NCBI RefSeq assembly: GCF_049243985.1
Contig: NC_135372.1
Span: 72,999,818 to 73,063,817, forward strand
Length of the DNA: 64,000 nt
Reading direction: 5' to 3'
DNA from: Paroedura picta
Lineage: Eukaryota; Chordata; Lepidosauria; Squamata; Gekkonidae
The notes under the pieces are model-generated. The model was not told the DNA's origin. It did no database searches and worked only from the letters and a program-made list of their open reading frames with translations. Every line of letters begins with the position of its first letter. Position 1 is the first letter of the stretch. Below, piece by piece: positions 33,650-45,828 of the stretch. Both the position numbers and the translations under genes were made by a program.

Positions 33650-34260
33650 GCCCACCAAACACCTCATACAGCAGAGAGAAGCGTCTCTGCAGGATGGGCT
33701 TGGACTGTGTGTGTGTGTGGGGGGGGGGTGGCTCAAACTGGGCTCCCTTTCATTTCCTCTCCCCTTCCAAAGGGAAGGAAGAAAAACGAATCACTTTTGG
33801 AAGTGGAGTAAAAGAGAGGGTTTAAATGGCTGCTGGCCATTTAAACTAACAGCTGATCAGCAGACCAGTCAAACTGTTAAAGTTTGTTAACCTTTCCTGC
33901 TGTAGGGCAAGTCATTCCAGCAATCCCTTTCACTTCACTCCCTTTAGAAGGTGGAAGAAAAAGGGAGGGTTTAAATAGCTTTTGGGCATTTATACTTAAC
34001 ATTTGACTAGCAAACGGGTCAAGCTATTACGTTTAAGTGGTTGGCAGTCATTTCAGGGCTCCCTTTTGCTTCCTTCCTCCTTCCAAAAGAGGGAGGAGCG
34101 AAAAGAGCTGGAATGACTTGGAGCTATTCCAGCAGTCCTTTTTCCCTTTGGAAGGGGGGAAGTAAAAGGGAGGGTTTAAATGGCAGATGACCATTTAAAC
34201 TTAACAGCTGGTTGGCAGACTGGTCATTTGTTTAAGTTTAAATGGCCAGCAACCACTTCA
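33650..34260. repeat. Degenerate tandem repeat, three units of about 150-205 bp
   Basis: GAGGGTTTAAATGGC (or a one-base variant) recurs at about 33817, 33966 and 34171. Each is followed by GCCATTTAAACTTAACAGCT-like sequence, then a GGTTGGCAGACTGGTCA-like block, and then a CAGCAGTCCCTTT...CCTTCCAAAGG block. The TTTAAATGGC/GGCCATTTAAA pair makes each unit partly self-complementary. It sits between the L2 tail and the DIRS fossil. I do not recognise the family. Confidence 0.6.
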
Positions 34261-34559
34261 CAGAATATCACAGCTTTTTGATGTTCCGGTTGAGGTTAAT
34301 AACTGTGAAATTAGTTTTTGACTCTCTTAAGTCCTCCATGGGCCATTGGGAGCCCAAAACAGCTGGAGCCTCCAACACTATTTTCACAAAAAATAATAGT
34401 TAGAACTCTCAAGGAACAAAGAAGAATTCTGCCACATGGCTCTGGCAACTGACAAGACCCACCAAACATTGGAGGTTGTCTTCAGCATTTTGCTGATGAT
34501 TGGAAGTTGTCTATTGGTAATGGTGGTCTTTGGACACAGTCATACATTGATACTCCCTG

Positions 34560-36990
34560 GAACTACAAACTGCTCCTTGTGACATGTTCATACAAATTCC
34601 AACCAATTTATGCCCCAAGAAACACCTTTTTCTCCAGGTCATCCAACATCTGCAGGACATTGGAGTTATAGAACCAGTTCCAAAGTATCAAAGGTCATTG
34701 TACATTTACTCAATCTTCATTGTTCTGAAGAAGAATGGGGATATCAGGGCCATTCTGGATCTAAAATGGCTAAACCGGCAGATAACAAAAAGAAGCTTTC
34801 CATAATTTCCTCCAATCAAAAGAAAGACTTTATTTCCTCCATAGATCTCAGATATTTTATACCTATTCAGGGAGCCCATTGGAAATTCCTTGCATACAGT
34901 GGAAGATATTTCTCATACCTGACGCAAAACCACTCCGTGTTTACCAGGATTCTGGTTATGCTCATAGTTGTCCAACTAACCAGGGTGTCTGTGCATTTCC
35001 ATATTTGGATGCTTCAACAGGGGGAAGCAGATGTGGAAGACTACCTTGCTTTCAAGATTTTTATTATCATTTGGGAGAAGATGTATTATTTATTTATAAT
35101 TGAATTTATAGACTGCTACTCGTGGCGGTTTACATAAAATATAAAAACAGCATAAAACCTGGTACAATCAATGGCGGCAACAAAAAGCATCCTGCTCTCT
35201 TGTACCAACACTCAACCCTTCTATTGGCAGTTGCTGTTGCCCCGATATCTGACCACTGGCAATGTAGGTTTAGGGGGGAGTACAGATTATAGCAGGGGGG
35301 CTACAGATTATAAAGAGGGGGGGGAGGGACCGAGATCTTATTATCCCAGCCTCAACCAAACACCTGGTGGAAGAGCTCAGTCTTGCAGGCCCTGCAGAAC
35401 CCAGAGAGGGCCCTCAGCTCTCCTGGAGGGTGCTTCACTTGGGGATCATAATAGATACCATTCAGGACCAAGTCTTCCTGTCGCAGAAGAGGATGGAAAA
35501 TACCCTTTCCTTGATTTGGGAGATCAGTCAACAGTCCCACTTGGAGGTCATGCTCCTGATGAGGCTTTTGAGGCTACTAGTATCCTATCAGGACATAATT
35601 CCATGGCCAAGATTTCAGGTGCTTCCTTCCAGAGGCTATTTTTTCTCTTTCAGGAAGTGATAGCACACATAAGTCCCCTAAGGATCAAGCATCAAGAAAA
35701 TTTTGCAGAATTTTCAATGGTGGATGTATCCTCCCAGATTTCAGGAAGAGTTACCTTTTTGAGAACCGGACAGGATACTTCTGGCCATATATGTCAGCCT
35801 TCAGGGGTGGGGAGCCTATTTCCGAGGAAGGAAGGCTCAGAGGCTCTGATCACAGGAAGAGGCCAGCTGAATTATCAAGTTCCTGGAACTTAGGGTGATC
35901 AGATGGGGCCTGTTATTCTTGCAAGAGTAGGTGGGTAGGAAGGAAGGCCTTATCCACATGGGCAACACAACTACCAAATTCCATATCAATTGCCAGGGCA
36001 GCATGAGATCCATCTCTCTTCATGTGGAGATTACTCAGATTTTGTTTTGGGTGAAGATCTAGCTACAGTCACTGAAAGCTGTCCATGTGGTTAGAGCATC
36101 CAATAACATGGAGGGCTGGCTCAGTTGAGAGCCCCTGAATCACTCAGAATGGATGTTGACCAGGGGGATCTTCCTTGTGGTCTGCCACAGTTTTAACTGT
36201 CAAGGTGAGTATCTGCAAATCAGAGATCAGCCATCAGGTTCCAAAAATCATGACAAGGAAGAGATGTTCTCAATCGATAGCAGTAGACACTTTAAGCTGC
36301 ACGTGGCCAAATCAACTCCTGTACATTTCCCCTCCTATCCAATTAAACTGTGGTCCAGAGGATCTACAGTGGGACTAATTCTAATAGCCCTATTTGGCTA
36401 CATTGTGGTTCCAAGACCTGGTGAGGCTGTCCTCCAAGGAACCATGGTACCTTCCAATCAGGAAGGACCTTCTGCATCAAGGGCCCCTGCTCCATCCTCA
36501 GCCTGTTAAGACTTATAGCCTGGAGGTTGCGCAGTCTTAATTTAGGGAGCTAGGTTATGGATATGGTTATAAATGCATTAGTGGCATCTAGGAAGGGTTT
36601 ACTAATAGGGCCTGCAACAGTACTTGGCAGGTTTTTTAATCATAGTGTTCTGGCAAAGGGTTAGATCCCCACAGGGCTAAAGTGAGTGACCTCTTAGACT
36701 TTCTCCAATCAGTTTCAGATAAGAGTTTGAGTACAATCATCCTTAAAAGACTAGCAGCTGCCATTTCTGTGATTAGAAGGACCAAGGAGGGGATTTCTTA
36801 GGAATGTCCCTCTTGAACCCTCCTTGCTCACAGTAGTTTTTCTCCTGGAATCAGTGCTGAAAGCTCTCTCTCTCTGGCCCCCTATGAGCCCATGGCTACT
36901 TGCCAGCTTAAGGAGCTCACCTTTAAGACTATCTTCCTGGTGGGCATCATATCTGCTAGGAGAGTGTCAGAGCTTCGCCCCCTCTCTGTA
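34560..36990 (+). mobile_element. Fossil DIRS-like tyrosine-recombinase retroelement (copy 1)
   Basis: Plus-strand blocks resemble, in order, a DIRS-type reverse transcriptase (about 34600-35090 and again 35430-35650), an RNase H region (about 35650-36450), and the tyrosine recombinase typical of DIRS elements (about 36680-36990). The order fits the DIRS family, which uses a recombinase instead of an integrase. The copy is old and thoroughly broken, with many disruptions, and neither terminal repeat is recognisable. A younger L2 fragment has inserted into the RT portion at 35090-35430. Confidence 0.75.
35090..35430 (-). mobile_element. L2 LINE 3' end inserted in the DIRS fossil
   Basis: The minus strand encodes PGELRALSGFCRACKTELFH plus QVFG and a stop, the exact kind of ending seen in the L2 at 30.6 kb. 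A 3' UTR follows, ending in an A/T-rich tail with the CCGCCACGAGTAG region (read from the left as ACTGCTACTCGTGGCGG). Sequence similar to DIRS RT resumes at the right, so this is an insertion into the older element. No clear target duplication. Confidence 0.8.
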
Positions 36991-37184
36991 GATTGAGCTC
37001 TCCAGATGGGCATGTGGATCTGCATAAGAGGGCAGAGAATGGGGAATACTTAGATTATTTTTAGATAAAGCAGTTTATTGGCTGCTTAGTTTAAATTACT
37101 GTGTGGAATTCAGTACCTTCTTGTTAAGTTGCCAGGTCACAATTCTGCAATGACAGCAGTAATAACTAGCAAAATTCTCTTGGT

Positions 37185-37505
37185 GTCTAGGTGCCTTTCT
37201 CAACATTTTTACCATTGAGAAACCCCTGAAACATGCTCCAGGCTTTGAGAAACCTTATAAGTAGTACAGTCATGCAATTGGGAAGCATAGCTGTGTACAC
37301 ACTCACCCAGGGCCCCTCCTCTTCCAGGCTCAATATTGTCCAGTTTCAGGAGGGAGGTCAACATGACTGTATATGGTCATATCACACACATGATTAATAT
37401 TTTAAAAATATATTAAAATTATTAATTCCCACCCATTCAGGAAATCTTTCCTTGGTCATCAAGAAACCTTACAGTTTCACACAATCATGGTTGAGAAAGC
37501 TTGGT
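37185..37505. mobile_element. Non-autonomous hAT-type element, about 320 bp
   Basis: Homologous over its length to 52216-52527: both share CTTTCTCAAC.TTTTTACCA, then ATATGGTCATATCAC, then AAAATATATT, and a CATTCAGGAAA block near the right end. Its ends, CCTTTCTCAAC and (read inward) GCTTTCTCAACC, are inverted. The flanks GTGTCTAG and TGGTCTAG may be a decayed 8-bp duplication. No coding capacity. Confidence 0.7.
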
Positions 37506-38630
37506 CTAGAGTATAGTCTTCAGATCTGGCAATCCTATGCTCTATGGATCATTCACTCAACTGACCAATCATCCCTTGCCTAGTTAGAAGATTAAAATAT
37601 GTTGTGCTACAGTTAAACTTCAGTCATTTTGTTATAAAATTTTAATGATTAGTTTTTGGGTTGACTATAGTAGTTCTGTTTTATCACAGATTAGTCAAGT
37701 TGTAATTATTTTTAAAGTAGGACAGTTGAGTGTGTGCCTGTGTAAATATATAAAGCCCAAGAGGAGGATTTTAATTAATACAATGCCAGCACAAATTGAC
37801 TCATAGTTCTCTTTGTGCATGTAAAAATAACATGGAGCTTAATCTAAATTTCAGTAAGCCAAATGAAACTTGTGGAGCAGGACTCTCTAGCTCCCCCATT
37901 TGTTCTGCAGGCCACTAAACTCCGTGAAAAATTCCCTGTGAGATCAGGGGACTTGTAGGAACAGCAAGAAGAGCAAAATGAGGCAAGTAGGAGTGGGGGA
38001 AATCACTCACTCCTGCACAGAAGTACTATTATGTCAGTGGAATTGCCACCATGATAGTACTTTCTTGCAGTGGGTCTGCCTTTGTGTCGGTCCTGTAGGC
38101 AAGTCCAAAATTGAATGTTCAGAGTATCACTAGAGAAGAAAAAGAAATCACACATTTGAACCTGGAAGCATATATTGTAAAGCAGGGGTAACCAAACTGT
38201 GGCTCTCCTCCTCTGTTGCTGTGTAACTAATTTGTTTTTTGTTAAACAAAATATTTGAAGATAACCTTTCTAAATATTAAAAATATTTGAAGATAACCTT
38301 TCTAAATAGGGTAGGAAGGCCATAAAATGCTTAGTACAAAATGATGTTTAAAAGCCAGTTACTTTAATAACACTTTTAACATTTGACACATGTGGCTGTT
38401 GACATAATTTCAGGTGGTGGCAAGCTAGAACATACTCTTTTAAAAATGTGGTTTTAATTTATCCTAAGTTGTCAAGTTTGTCTTTTTTTAAAAGCACATT
38501 CAGAACAACAAACAAAACACGCAGTAGCAGGAAAGTTCACTCCAAAAGTATACTACTACTGTGTACAAATAGTGGAGTCTCTTATTCAAAACATAAATGT
38601 TGTATTTACAAACAGCAACTAACATACGTT
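37506..38630. other. GNG12 intron 1 with a 32-bp tandem duplication
   Basis: AT-rich intron. AATATTTGAAGATAACCTTT (continuing CTAAAT) occurs at 38251 and 38283, a simple tandem duplication. CAGGGGTAACCAAACTGTGG near 38186 looks like a hAT end. No exon is seen. Confidence 0.5.
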
Positions 38631-38846
38631 ACATTAACAGCCATCAACAATAACTCCAAAAGTCGTTAGTCCACACACTGCACAAAAAGCCTCTGAAAAA
38701 TGCTTCTCAACAACCAGTGTTTGTGACTACATGAAAATCATCAGGCAAGAAAAGATAACCTACAAAGGAAGTATTTTTCAGAGACTTTTTGTGCGGTATC
38801 TGGAATAAGGATTTTTGGAGTTATTATTGGTGGTTGTTAATATGAG
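38631..38846. repeat. Long inverted repeat, arms about 77 bp, loop about 60 bp
   Basis: The left arm (38631-38707) and right arm (38768-38846) pair along their length with scattered mismatches; shared blocks include AATAACTCCAAAA, GCACAAAAAG.CTCTGAAAAAT and ACATTAACA.CCA.CAA. No coding frame. The right arm abuts a truncated Bov-B LINE, so it may be a MITE or an inversion made during that insertion. Confidence 0.75.
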
Positions 38847-38847
38847 A

Positions 38848-39637
38848 TTGCAGGGAGAAATATCAACAACCTCAGATATGCAGATGATACCACTCTAATG
38901 GCAGAAAGTGAAGAGAAACTAAAGAGCTTCTTGAAGGAGGAGAGTGCAAAAGCTTGCCCGAAATTCAACATCAAGAAAATGAAGATCATAGCATCTGGCC
39001 CTCTCAATTCCTGGCAAATAGATGGGGAAGAAATTGAGATAGTGACAGATTTTATTTTCCTGGGCTCCAAAATCACTGCAAGTGGAGACTGCAACAAAGA
39101 AATTAAAAGACACTTGCTCCTGGGGAGGAAAGCTATGGCAAATCTAGACAGCATCCTAAGAAGCAGAGACATCACCCTGCCAACAAAAGTGTGTCTAGTC
39201 AAGGCTATGGTCTTCCTAGTTGCAATGTGTGGCTGTGAAAGTTGGACCATAAGGAAGGCCAAGTGTCAAAGAATTGAGGCTTTTGAACTCTGGTGCCTGA
39301 GAAGACTCTTGCGAGTCCCTTAGACTGCAAGGTGTACAAACCGGTCAGTCCTAGAGGAGATCAGCCCTGACTGCTTTTAGAAGGCCAGATCCTGAAGATG
39401 AAACTCAAATACTTTGGCCACCTCATGAGAAGGAAGGACTTCCTGGAGAAGAGCCTAATGCTGGGAGCGATTGAGGGCAAAAGAAGAAGGGGACGACAGA
39501 GAATGAGGTGGCTGGATGGAGTCATTGAAGCAGTCGGTGCAAGCTTAAATGGACTCCGGGGAATGGTAGAGGACAGGAAGGCTTGGAGGATCATTGTCCA
39601 TGGGGACATAACTTCGCATCTAACAACAACAATATAA
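38848..39637 (+). mobile_element. Bov-B/RTE LINE, ORF2 C-terminal part with tail
   Basis: Begins inside the RT domain at NLRYADDTTLMAESEE (YADD near 38875-38890) and continues through IDGEEIEIVTDFIFLGSKIT, RSRDITLPTKVCLVKAMVF and RQ/KCQRIEAFELWCLRRLL into the usual LKMKLKYFGHLMRRKD end. It closes at the CTAACAACAACAA tail typical of Bov-B. The frame is open from 38898 to 39323, then broken near 39321 and again after about 39380. 5' truncated as most Bov-B copies are; fairly young. Confidence 0.95.
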
Positions 39638-41123
39638 CATGTTAGCTATTGGTAAATACAAGAGGTATACTTTTTTTTAAAAAGGGGGTCATATTACAGC
39701 CAAAACTGCAAAGATTCAGCCCCTGCTTATATTACTTTATTTTATTTATTACATTTCTATGCTGCTGCTCCCAGTGTAGCCGGCATGCAGTGGTTCACAA
39801 ACATATCATAAAACAACATCACAAGAATAAAACTTCTTCAATTAATAATCCCCTTAATTGCTCTTAAAACTCTATAAAACATTAACAGTAAATAAATGGT
39901 GGTACAATATAATCAATACATTGTAAAAACTCTTCCTTCAACATTTCAGGTTGTTGGCAACTGATTACACATTAATGACCATAGATGACAAAATAGGGCA
40001 GGTTGCCTAGCTGCTCAGGTAGGTCTAATACTCAGTCCTGAGCCTGGAAGGAGTGGGAGACCTCTGGGAGACCCAAGAGCCTGGAGGGAGGGGGAGACTT
40101 CTGCTGAAATGTGGGATTTTAAGTGCTTCATTTTGTAAAGCCACATGACATAATCCAACTAATCACGTCCTGATTTTCTGGTCTGTTAAAGCTTGCCTCC
40201 ACCTAGTTGTTCCTTTAAAAAAAAGAAAAAAATAGTTATTAGTCACTGTCTGCCATCTTGGCTCTTTACTACAGAATAATATAGCCCTGTTACTGTTAGG
40301 ATTATAAACTCATCAGTGCAGGTGCAGGCCTTGGGATTGTGTCGGGACGTTTGGCGATGGGTACTGTATATTCTAGTAAGCAGTCTTTGAGAAGCATGCT
40401 GATTATCCATGCATTCTTGTCCAAAGCAGACGGTATTCAGACATCTGTTTACTTAACTTCACAACAGCAAATGTGATCTCTTGTGAGTTTTTTGTGTCTG
40501 ACATGCAATGCTGGCAGAGCCACTAATAAGCTTGTTCAAGTGATTTTTAATATCTTTCTTTCCATGCTGCTTGGACAATATTATACATCTTTCTGCCAAA
40601 CTGTGCTTCAACTTTCTGTGCTTATGCAAAAGAAAATTTTCTTTCATGCACTGCTTTTCTGAGACTTCTTGAGCATAATTTACTTACTTTGTATGGCTCA
40701 GCACCCTGAAGATTGTTGGCGATTCGCCAGGACCTAAAACTTCAGTCTTGAGAGCTGCTGTCCATGCTGGGTGACAGATGCTTGGTGCGTCTGCAGTACC
40801 AATACCAATGTTACACTTTTAATGTTTTGATTTTGTAGTGGGCGGGAAAGAATTTCTTTTTTGTCTTCCTAAACAGAACAAGTTGAATAAGATTTTTAGA
40901 AATTATGTTCCCTAGCAAGAGACAATTAAAAATTGTCTCCCCTTCCCTTGAATGTGAAACCCTCTCAGAGAATTCCTGTCATATTACTGTACATTCCTTC
41001 TCACCTCATATAGATTTGTTTGTTAAAAAATGGTAAGGACTGAATTGTCTGCCAGAAAGCTTGAATGATGACAGATTGTGCAATCTGGCAAAAGCCTTCG
41101 CCGAAATATCTGATATACTAATT
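39638..41123. other. GNG12 intron 1, LINE-tail remnants, no gene
   Basis: 39725-40080 resembles the antisense 3' end of an L2-type LINE (TTTATTACATTTCTATGCTGC, then AAACAACATCACAAG...). The rest is AT-rich with no exon or clear repeat. Confidence 0.4.
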
Positions 41124-41318
41124 TGTTGTTGTTAGTTGCGAAGTCGTGTCCGACCCATCGCTACCCCATGGACAATGATCCTCCAGGCCTTCCTGTCTTC
41201 TACCATTCCTTGGAGTCTATTTAAGTTTGCACCAGCTGCTTCAGTGACTCCATCCAGCCACCTCATTCTCTGTCGTTCCCTTCTTCTTTTGCCCTCAATC
41301 GCTCCTAGCATTAGGCTG
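41124..41318 (-). mobile_element. Bov-B LINE 3'-end fragment
   Basis: Starts TTGTTGTTGTTAGTTGCGAAG (the antisense of the CTAACAACAA tail) and reads on the minus strand as LMLGAIEGKRRRERQRMRWL, the terminal stretch of RTE ORF2. Very close in sequence to 39440-39630, so from a similar subfamily. Confidence 0.9.
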
Positions 41319-41910
41319 GGACAGCTTTCTATATGGTATATAGTATATCTTGCCTTATATAGTCCGTTGTCCACATTGTTCTCTAATTCCGTAATTGTAT
41401 TGTAATATTTCTGATTACACTGTTTTATACCCTGCCAAGTATCGGTGAGAAAAGCAGACTATTAAATAAATAAATAGCTATACATTAATGGAATGAAGCA
41501 CAAAGCTGATGTCAGACTTATCTGTAATAGTCATGTCAAAGTTGTCTTAATGTTTAGGGATTGCACTGGATAAATGTGTTTTAAATGAATTCTAAATTAC
41601 TTTGGTCAGTACTCCTTGGAAAATATTTGAAATGAACAAGTATCCAAGTTATGAACTGATGAAATTGCAATTTACTTTTTCTTAAGAGGTTCACATTTAT
41701 GAAATCTTTACACCAAATACTTTATTAGCACACTGTTATTGTATCTTTATATTGTGTTATGCTGCTATAACAGCAAGGTCTGTTGAAAAAAATACGAAGC
41801 TTGCTGAAGAGTTTTGGGAAATTCCAAGTTTTGATTATTAGCCGTCATTTGTTGATAGAAAACTAACTGGATGCGTTTTTCTCAACAGATCTTGAAAGAT
41901 CTCATTGAAA

Positions 41911-42006
41911 ATGTCTAGCAAAACCTCTGGCACGCCGAACAATATAACCCAGGCCAGAAGAACTGTTCAGCAACTGAGAATAGAAGCATCTATAGAAAGA
42001 ATAAAG
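41911..42006 (+). CDS. GNG12: GNG12 coding exon 1: G-protein gamma-12 N-terminal half
   Basis: This exon encodes residues 1-32 of the G-protein gamma-12 subunit, which pairs with a G-beta subunit to form the membrane-bound beta-gamma dimer of heterotrimeric G proteins. The exon starts at 41889, after the acceptor TTTTTCTCAACAG, so it has 22 bases of 5' UTR. The ATG at 41911 has an A at -3. The peptide begins MSSKTSGTPNNITQARRTVQ and continues into the helix that forms the coiled coil with G-beta. Human gamma-12 (from memory) begins MSSKTASTNNIAQARRTVQQ, so this protein has one extra residue near position 9. The donor GTAAGAA begins at 42007, with the frame in phase 0, matching the next exon. 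Other gamma subunits differ much more at the N-terminus, so gamma-12 is a firm call. Confidence 0.97.
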
Positions 42007-45000
42007 GTAAGAACGAGAAGAAGGCCCTCCTTCTTTTGAAGAAGGGCAAATATGTTTATTTAAATCTGTTTTTTTTATTACTCTTTATTTTTAATTTATT
42101 TATTGAATTTTTAGGCATCCACTCTCTAAAAAAGTCTCAGAATGGCTAACAACATTTTAAATAAAACATTTGCGAGAATCAGATTGTTGTGGATTATGTA
42201 GAAATATATTCTATTCTCCTGCTGTCCATGGCACCATAGTCGTGGGGCCGTTGTGGTTGCCAGAAGGGCAGAGTGTGTGGTGGATAGTGGGCACCTGGCT
42301 TCCTGCTATCTGGGCCAGAGAATCATATTCTTATGTGATTGGCAGGATGTGAGTGACAGGAACCTGAGGGGATTCTTCAGCAGAGGTGCAAACTGAAACC
42401 ACAGTGGCTTATGGCTTGTTAATATGTACACTGGATTGCATGCAGTGTAAGCCTCACCTGAAAGATAGTGTAGAAGCTGCTGATATTGGATAGAATTATA
42501 GGCTGTTTTGGAGCTTGAGACCACTGTATTCCTTTCAGCCCCTAGGAAAACAGAAACTGGGGGTAGCTAGGTTAGCATTTCACCAGCACTTCATTGACCT
42601 AACTTGGGGAAGGATGTACAGGGATGTTACAATACAGGAATCTAAACCCTTCTGTGACAGTAATAATAACAGGAATTGGTTGGCATAAACACTTAATAGG
42701 TATTATACTAATATGTGATTTGGGAGTCCAAAACTGATGGTATTACAAGAATTGGATGGGGGGCCCTACCAACTTGAGTCACATCTATAATTTAATGGGG
42801 CTCCCAGTGTTTTGTCAAGTAACCCAAAGGATATTAGAATTTTCTTGAAAAATGTTAAAATTAAGTTAATTACAGTTCTTTAAGTGTAGTATATAAATAT
42901 AAGTCATGGGCCACCTTTTTTCCCTTGCCATTTTCCAAAACTGTAAATGCATTGTCTTGGATCCTAAGAATCCTTTCCATGGTTCAATTGGGACACTGAC
43001 CCCTAGGAGCTGAATGTCAGGAGCCCGGAGGATTCCAGTGAGAAAGGAGAGACTGTAAAATATCATTCAACAAGCAAAAGTTTATTAAGTTCGCATATGT
43101 AATTGCATGAATGCTGTTGTTCTTAATTTCGTTGTAAATTCATTCTATTTATACAGAAAATATTAAATCAAACAATTATAGGTCTAACAAGACCTGGAAT
43201 CATTGCTGTGTTTAGAAAAGTATAATATTGTACATGTTGAAAAAAACGCCTTCTCTTTATATAGATTTGATCTCTCTCTAAAATTAGATAATAGTGATAG
43301 ATTAGATATTTGTCATTTTAATAGCTTTGATTAAAACTAAAATTGTATCTTTCCCCCCACTGCCATAATAAAAAATAAGCAAAAAGAGAATGAAATTAAC
43401 TTCCTTTGGAGTACGTTTTAAGTTTTGTCTAATTTCTCCCACAGAATATTTCCTCTTAGCAGCATTGCACACAGGAAAGGTTGCGTACAACCCTACTCAA
43501 AAGAACCAAAAGCCTCTCAAGAATGGTTAGCCAACCCCAGCACACACCTTGTAACTGCATTTGCCTTTGACGCAAGTGACAAAAATTTGCCCAGCACCAA
43601 TTTGGAGGATTTTTTTTTCTTTTTAAAAATGAACTTTTATCAATGACATTGAGCCATCTCCCCTCAAATGTACATCTTTCCTGGTTGCTTCAGTGAATGC
43701 TTCTCTGTTCTACTTTTAATATCTTTCTAGTGTAATGTGAATATACCAAGAAAGGAGTCCCGGGGAGGGGGGGGGATCTACATGCTCTCTCTTTTCAAAG
43801 CCACAGCTTACAAAGGCAGCAACTGCCTTTCACCCCCCATGAGGCTTCTGAGACATGATCAATGAGCGCAGCAGGCTAAATTGGCGAGGACAAGTGGCTG
43901 AGATAGAGGAAATGCTGTGGCGAGGGAGGCCCAGCGGCTCACCTGGCCAACCACTGCTGCCACACATCTCCCAGGACTGGGGCAGCTGGCAGGATGCAAC
44001 ACTGAGCCCCGCTCACTCTGCCACCACCTCATCTTCTTCATGCCTTCTGCCCCACGTGCTCTCCTGCTGCTGCCTCATTTTCTTTGCACCTCCCTGCCCC
44101 ACTTACTCTGCTGCTGCTGCCTCCTGCTCCACTTGCTCTTTTGACTCCGCCTCATTTTCTTTGCGCCTACTTGCTCTGTTACCTCTGCCTCGTTTTCTTC
44201 ATGTCTTCTGCCCCACTCCCTCTGCCTCCACCGCCTCATTTTATTTGCGATTCCCTGCCTGCTTTCCATCACCATCAGGCCTCTGGGTCTGTTGCGCTCA
44301 CTTTGGTTGCCTTCACCTGTCTGCCTCGCCTCACCTTCTGCTCTGCTCTGTGGTGGTGGGGGGGAACATGTGGGACATACAGATGTCACATCCTTATACA
44401 TATCCATTACTGAGACCACGCTAGAAGATGTGTTTCCACATCAAAAACCCATAAAATATAAAATCATTAGTAATTAAAATCAATAAGCTTAAAAACTAAA
44501 ATAGCCTTTCAAAGGATGGAGGTTAGAATACAGTTCTCAGTGTTGCAATCCATTTTCAGACGATGCACGTTGCAACTTAAGCCCTTAGATTCCATGTAAA
44601 TTATTTAGATGTCTATTGGGCAGCTATTCAGAATATGTTACTCCACCTAGACTCAAACAGCCAGGGTTTCATACTTCTGATATATTGAAAATGTGTTTGT
44701 GTATACATGTGTTCTGATCAGTATGAGCTGAGAACATGTAAACTAAGCAACTGGACATCATGGATAATATGCACAAATGAACAGCAATATCATGAATACT
44801 TCATATATTGCTTGGTCAATTTTAGGCTTGCCAGTTCTGGGTTGGGAAATTGGAAACTGGAATTTTGAGAGATGGATCCTAGGTGTTGGGGTTTGAGGAG
44901 GAAGGGTCCTCAGCATGATACAGCATGATAATTCTCCCATGGAATGAATTTTTGTAATCTAGAGATCAGCTGTAAAAGTGGGAGCTCTCCAGGCCTCACC

Positions 45001-45828
45001 TGGTAACCCTACTGAGGATGCATCCTCTCTAAATGACTAACAGATATGCAAAACATACATTCATTAATAGGGTCATACATTTAATTTGCTAATTTTAGAC
45101 ATGTATCTGATATAAACAACCTCCTAAACCCGTTTTAAATAAATACATATTTTTACCTGTCCCACAACATTTCCAAGAGCCAAAGGGAAGGAAAAAAATC
45201 AGTATGAATACAGAGAGACAGAAAACTCAGGAGTTTGGGAAATAGGCCAGCCCAGAATTAATGGAAGTATGCAGCTTTCAGTACTGAAACAAATCGACAA
45301 ACTTCTCAAATATAAAAGTTAAAGACCTTTAAAAACATGTTGTACAAGCTTATTCCCCAGTGCAATCTGAAATTCCATGTGTGGATTTCCAGCTCTCCTC
45401 TTGTAGTAGCAATTTAGACATCCCTGAAAAATTTTCGGAAGTGCTTTCTGTATGGATCACTAGATCCAGGCTACAGACTGCAAAGTAATCTTGCTTCAAT
45501 GCACTGAACAACAAATGACCTTTTCATTTTTATAAAAACTACTATATCATATTAAATTGTCCCTTAGTATAGTTTTTAATAACTGCTTTGGAAGTTACAA
45601 AATATTATAAATATTCATTGTATTGGGGTGTCCTGTATTATAAGGTGGTGGACTTATAGATGAGCTGAAATTTGAAATAAATTTTTATAAATGTTATTTT
45701 TTATAATACCATACCTAAATTATAGATAATTTGTGGGCATGTGTGAATGCCATATGCATTTAATTTACAGTCAAAATATATGAATTTACATTAATTTGCA
45801 AATATATGGTAATTTACATTAATTTGTT
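42007..45828. other. GNG12 intron 2, repeats, no gene
   Basis: Contains a pyrimidine-rich minisatellite at about 43990-44270 in which CCTCATTTTCTTTGCGCCT-like units recur at about 44026, 44072, 44150, 44188 and 44232. A copy of the GTTGCCAACC-type repeat lies at 44823-45012 (ends TAGGCTTGCCAG and CTGGTAACCCTA). The remainder is AT-rich. No further exon is seen between the two coding exons, which join in frame. Confidence 0.6.

Noticed and set aside
33650-34260. CRISPR-like array
   Set aside because: Units are long, irregular and degenerate, and the DNA is vertebrate; no array of short identical repeats occurs anywhere in the window.
35171-35893. 240-codon open frame
   Set aside because: It runs across antisense L2 sequence and decayed DIRS sequence; a mosaic, not a gene.
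43855-44424. 189-codon Cys/Ser/Pro-rich frame
   Set aside because: Translation of a pyrimidine-rich minisatellite; no start context, splice sites or family match.
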